The notes beneath the pieces were generated by a model that was not told the origin of the DNA, did not search any database, and saw only the letters and a list, made by a program, of their open reading frames with translations. Positions 61,507-64,000 of a stretch of DNA of 64,000 nucleotides are shown here, piece after piece (within the stretch, counting starts at the first letter, position 1; the number at the start of each line of letters is the position of its first letter). Origin of the DNA: CAXXHQ01 sp963665265 (lineage in GTDB: Bacteria; Planctomycetota; Planctomycetia; Pirellulales; Thermoguttaceae); the NCBI GenBank assembly GCA_963665265.2, contig OY762224.2:496001-560000 (forward strand), given 5' to 3'. The position numbers and the translations under genes are program-made.

Positions 61507-62466
61507 ATGTCTATGCAAAGTAGCCGATTGGTTTGCCGAATTCTCATTCTCGCTTTCGTCGTCGTTTGCTTCGCAACTGCGCCGTCGCTTGCCGCCGAAG
61601 AGAAAGCTCGCCCCGAGAAAGCCGATCCGAACGAGCCGCTCTACTCGCTCCCTTACGAGCCAGGCGCCGCCTTTCTCGTCGGCCAGGGATACTTTGAATT
61701 TCCGACCCACGAAAACGAATACGCCATCGATTGGGCTATGCCCGAAGAGACGCCGTTGGTCGCCGTGCGCGACGGAGTCGTTACGGAAACGGAAAGCTCG
61801 TTCTCCGAGTCTGGGCTGAAAGAAGAACTCAAGAATAAAGGGAACTACGTTACCCTGCGCCACGACGACGGAGCCTACTCGCTCTATTACCACCTCGAGC
61901 AAGACGGCGTGAAAGTGAAAGTCGGCGAGCGAGTGAAGGAAGGACAAGTGATCGGGCTTTCCGGCAATACCGGCTACTCGGCGACGCCGCACTTGCATTT
62001 CGTCGTCTATCGCATCGTCGACGGGCGGAGGAAGTCGTTTCCTACGCTCTTTAAGTCGGGCGGAGAAACTCCGTTCGCCATTAACCCGGGCGGAAAGTAT
62101 CTTGCGCCGGGCGGCAAGCCGGCGCCCGAAGAAGGTCCGCTGGCCGGCGTAAAAGGAACCGGCGAGCTTACGTCGATTCGTCCCGCTTTGCTCGATATAG
62201 TTCGTAAGGCGGACGATCCGAAGCAGGCCGCCGTTACGTTGAAAAAGCATCTCTTAAAGAATCGCGCCGCCTACCATGACCTTTATAAGCAAACGTTCGC
62301 CAAAGCGCAAAAAGGGGACAAAGCGGCAATGCGCGAGTTGCAAGACTTTTTGAATCAAATGGACCTGCAATCGCAGCCCGAGATCGCGGCCCTCATGGCC
62401 GACGAAAGCGCCAAAGGGACGGCAGACGAGGCCATGCAACTTTGGTGGGCGTTGTTTGCGATGTAA
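61507..62466 (+). CDS. Secreted M23-family metallopeptidase
   Basis: 319-320 residues from the ATG at 61507, which has a good GGGGGA ribosome-binding site; the frame extends 41 codons upstream without features. The signal peptide is about 8-30 (PSLAAEE). The lysostaphin-like domain carries zinc ligands H68 and D75 (THENEYAIDWAMPEETPL) and HLH at 162-164, with H129 as general base. The enzyme should cut peptide cross-links of peptidoglycan in the periplasm, or another peptide. The C-terminal 110 residues are helical, with a Lys-rich segment. Its 3' end converges with an acetyltransferase gene. Confidence 0.92.
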   Translation: MSMQSSRLVCRILILAFVVVCFATAPSLAAEEKARPEKADPNEPLYSLPYEPGAAFLVGQGYFEFPTHENEYAIDWAMPEETPLVAVRDGVVTETESSFSESGLKEELKNKGNYVTLRHDDGAYSLYYHLEQDGVKVKVGERVKEGQVIGLSGNTGYSATPHLHFVVYRIVDGRRKSFPTLFKSGGETPFAINPGGKYLAPGGKPAPEEGPLAGVKGTGELTSIRPALLDIVRKADDPKQAAVTLKKHLLKNRAAYHDLYKQTFAKAQKGDKAAMRELQDFLNQMDLQSQPEIAALMADESAKGTADEAMQLWWALFAM

Positions 62467-62494
62467 AGCGTCAAGAGTTCCGGTCGTTTAGTAG

Positions 62495-62516
62495 GGAACG
62501 CCCTCCGCGGCGTTCC
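62495..62516. repeat. Palindromic intergenic element
   Basis: GGAACGCC (62495-62502) and GGCGTTCC (62509-62516) form a perfect 8-bp stem with a 6-nt loop CTCCGC. It lies between two convergent genes, the usual place for REP-like elements and weak terminators. No T-run follows on either strand. Confidence 0.65.
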
Positions 62517-62579
62517 GCTGATCATGTTTGCGCCTTTGAAATCTGCGAGTAGGTAGGAGCTTTGTTTAGGCGAAAAGAT

Positions 62580-63053
62580 TTAGATCGGTTCGACTTGCTT
62601 CTCAAAGCATACGCTCATCGGATTGTCGACGTATTTGCCGAACGGCGGAATTCGCTGAAATCCGCAACGTTCGTAAAGAGCGATCGCCTCCGGCTGTCGC
62701 AAACCCGTTTCCAGTCGAACGAATCGATAGCAGAACTCGGCCGCCGCGCGTTCCAGCTCCTCTAAAATCCGTCGAGCGACTCCGCGTCTTCTAGCGCTTT
62801 CGGCGACGTACATCCGTTTCACTTCCGCCGCTTCATCGTCCATCGGACGGAGCGCTCCGCAGCCGACCGGCCGGCCGTCCAATCGAGCCACGACGAACGC
62901 GCTGCGCGGAACAGCGGCGTCGTTCGGCGAAAACGAGCCCGATCCGTCGTCGCCCATATCCGAGTATCGACGAGCGAGGTCCGCCGACAATTCGCCGATT
63001 AATTCCGAAGCCGCTTCGCTATTGGGAGACGCTTTTTGGACATGGATGGGCAT
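62580..63053 (-). CDS. GNAT-family N-acetyltransferase
   Basis: 157 residues. The acetyl-CoA-binding motif A is YVAESARRRGVARRILEELERAA, preceded by the strand AFVVARLDGRPVGCGALRP and followed by RLETGLRQPEAIALYERCGFQRI. The domain spans nearly the entire protein. The substrate is unknown; relatives act on amino acids, small amines or protein N-termini. Cytoplasmic. Confidence 0.92.
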   Translation of the reverse strand: MPIHVQKASPNSEAASELIGELSADLARRYSDMGDDGSGSFSPNDAAVPRSAFVVARLDGRPVGCGALRPMDDEAAEVKRMYVAESARRRGVARRILEELERAAAEFCYRFVRLETGLRQPEAIALYERCGFQRIPPFGKYVDNPMSVCFEKQVEPI

Positions 63054-63119
63054 TGAGTAACCTGCGACCTTTCGTCTTGATAAATTCGTGCGGAGGCATA
63101 CGATGCGACGACTATTTCT

Positions 63120-63596
63120 TCATTTTTCCGTGAGAACGTCAACTCCTTTGGTCGTTAAAGCTTCGGCAGCTTTGTCGATCATCGGTAATTTCAACTGGAT
63201 TTCAACATCTCCAGAGGCGAATCTAATGACGTGCTGCGCTTTGAATCGCAAAAACAAGACATCCTTCTTTGTTGAAAACTGAACGGCGCTCGCAGCGTCC
63301 TTTAGCGTAAGATTTAATATTCGTCCCCAAAGGAAATCTGCGCGGATCAGGATTCGACGTTCGCCCACAGCGATGAATCCTGGTCCCCATATTCGAGTGA
63401 ACGCGGAATACTTGAAAGGGATGAGAAAATTCTTCATTGAAATAACTTCATCAACATGCTCGGCAAGAAAAAATATTTCCCCTTCCTCGTTTAATTCCGA
63501 GTAAAGATAACCGGGCAAGTTTCCCGGTAGATAGCCGAGAAGATTGATGATTTTCCGGAAAAACGTTTGGGGCGAATATTTTTTTGATCTATTCAT
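63120..63596 (-). CDS. Hypothetical protein with PH-like beta segment
   Basis: 158 residues, no signal peptide. The central part (about 65-140) is beta-rich with GPGFIAVGERRILIRADFLWGRILNL, which has the strand rhythm of bacterial PH-like domains; this is only a resemblance. It is 24 bp downstream of a Cys-motif protein on the same strand, so the two probably belong together. The high A+T content of this block compared with its left neighbours hints at acquired sequence. Confidence 0.65.
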   Translation of the reverse strand: MNRSKKYSPQTFFRKIINLLGYLPGNLPGYLYSELNEEGEIFFLAEHVDEVISMKNFLIPFKYSAFTRIWGPGFIAVGERRILIRADFLWGRILNLTLKDAASAVQFSTKKDVLFLRFKAQHVIRFASGDVEIQLKLPMIDKAAEALTTKGVDVLTEK

Positions 63597-63620
63597 TTTT
63601 GAAGTGATGCTGCGTTCAAA

Positions 63621-63890
63621 TCAATACGCCTGCATGTCAGAAAGGAAATCTTGGTCGAGAGGAAACCCGGCTTGCGAACCAATAACCGAGTCGACGCCGC
63701 AGTAAGGGCAAACAGCCGTTACTTCGATTCCGTCAATGCAATCCGTCCACAAGAAGATTTTCGACGAGGAGAAAGTTCGCAGACAGTAAAAACATCCGCA
63801 AAGATCGCTCTCCATTATTTCTTTTCGATGGCGACTGGAATGCTGATGGGCCGCTTTAAGCGACGAAAGAGGAGTTGAGACGTTCTTCAT
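63621..63890 (-). CDS. Small CxxC-type protein (CGCFYC/CPYCG family)
   Basis: 89 residues. Four to five cysteines in two clusters, CGCFYC and CPYCGVDSVIG, most likely bind zinc. The preceding HSSRHRKEI segment and the ending LDQDFLSDMQAY fit a small conserved bacterial family annotated as cytoplasmic protein, whose function is not known; it is often near toxin-immunity or other accessory genes. The gene upstream on the same strand runs off the window. Confidence 0.8.
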   Translation of the reverse strand: MKNVSTPLSSLKAAHQHSSRHRKEIMESDLCGCFYCLRTFSSSKIFLWTDCIDGIEVTAVCPYCGVDSVIGSQAGFPLDQDFLSDMQAY

Positions 63891-64000
63891 TGTTCATCGA
63901 GAATAAAGGCGACTTGGGCGGCAAGTTCTTTTCGCTTTCGCCAACATATTCCTCTTCGCATCTTTTTGCAACGGCTCGAGAAAGACGTATTTTAATTCCT
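63891..64000 (-). other. Right-edge fragment, possible gene end
   Basis: On the minus strand two frames stay open from the window edge: one ends at a TGA just before the ATG of the CxxC protein and reads ELKYVFLEPLQKDAKRNML at its start, the other overlaps the CxxC gene. Either may be the 3' end of a gene outside the window. The first is better placed for an operon. The identity cannot be settled from 110 bp. Confidence 0.3.

Overview
The window reads as a chromosomal segment of a planctomycete (class Planctomycetia, Pirellulales-like). This rests on lineage-typical protein families: a DUF1549/DUF1553 protein followed by DUF1501 and pre-peptidase-C-like proteins, a DUF1559 prepilin-like protein beside a small lipoprotein, a BBP7-type outer-membrane barrel, beta-toroid (prenyltransferase/squalene-oxidase repeat) proteins, a PEP-CTERM protein and an alternative GlmU. 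Gene density is high, both strands are used, and there is no phage, CRISPR array or intact insertion sequence. No rRNA is present. The only tRNA is tRNA-Leu(CAA).

Layout. 0.1-6.1 kb: three tandem TMTC-like (GT-C glycosyltransferase plus TPR) membrane proteins directly downstream of metH (6.2-9.9 kb). 10-12 kb: scpB with an extreme acidic tail, and a hypothetical protein. 12.2-18.2 kb: cysteine desulfurase, BBP7 barrel, ADP-ribosylglycohydrolase, AlkA-type glycosylase, methyltransferase, GT2 glycosyltransferase. 18.5-23 kb: a PEP-CTERM protein, a 1.5-kb gene-poor stretch with a decayed esterase fragment, and three proteins of unknown family. 23.1-27.2 kb: an esterase and the hexuronate pair uxaB-uxaA. 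28-32 kb: tRNA-Leu, alternative glmU, a small secreted protein, and a DAHP synthase gene preceded by a leader region. 31.9-39.9 kb: a TolA/TonB-like anchored beta-toroid protein divergent from an ExbB-ExbD-ExbD-membrane protein-TPR operon. 40-45.5 kb: DUF1549/1553-DUF1501-PPC operon. 45.6-47.7 kb: LysE exporter and PQQ-type propeller. 48.2-54.2 kb: a 1343-residue protein of unknown family and a dynamin-like GTPase. 54.2-58.2 kb: a complete siderophore-type ABC importer. 58.3-61.2 kb: lipoprotein, DUF1559 protein, second toroid protein. 61.5-64 kb: M23 peptidase, GNAT acetyltransferase and small proteins at the window edge.

Two observations stand out. First, the DAHP synthase gene is preceded by a 24-codon ORF with seven consecutive aromatic codons (FYFWFYF), a 14-bp terminator hairpin with a T-run, and an upstream segment able to form a competing antiterminator. 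This is the full layout of a ribosome-mediated transcription attenuator for aromatic amino acid synthesis. Second, the toroid protein next to the ExbB/ExbD genes starts with a TolA-like membrane anchor (S-x3-H in the helix), which suggests a proton-motive-force-driven system whose energy transducer ends in an alpha/alpha-toroid rather than a TonB or TolA C-terminal domain. Other points of note are mosaic gene conversion among the three TMTC paralogues, two decayed gene fragments whose intact relatives lie within a few kb, and G-rich and palindromic intergenic repeats.
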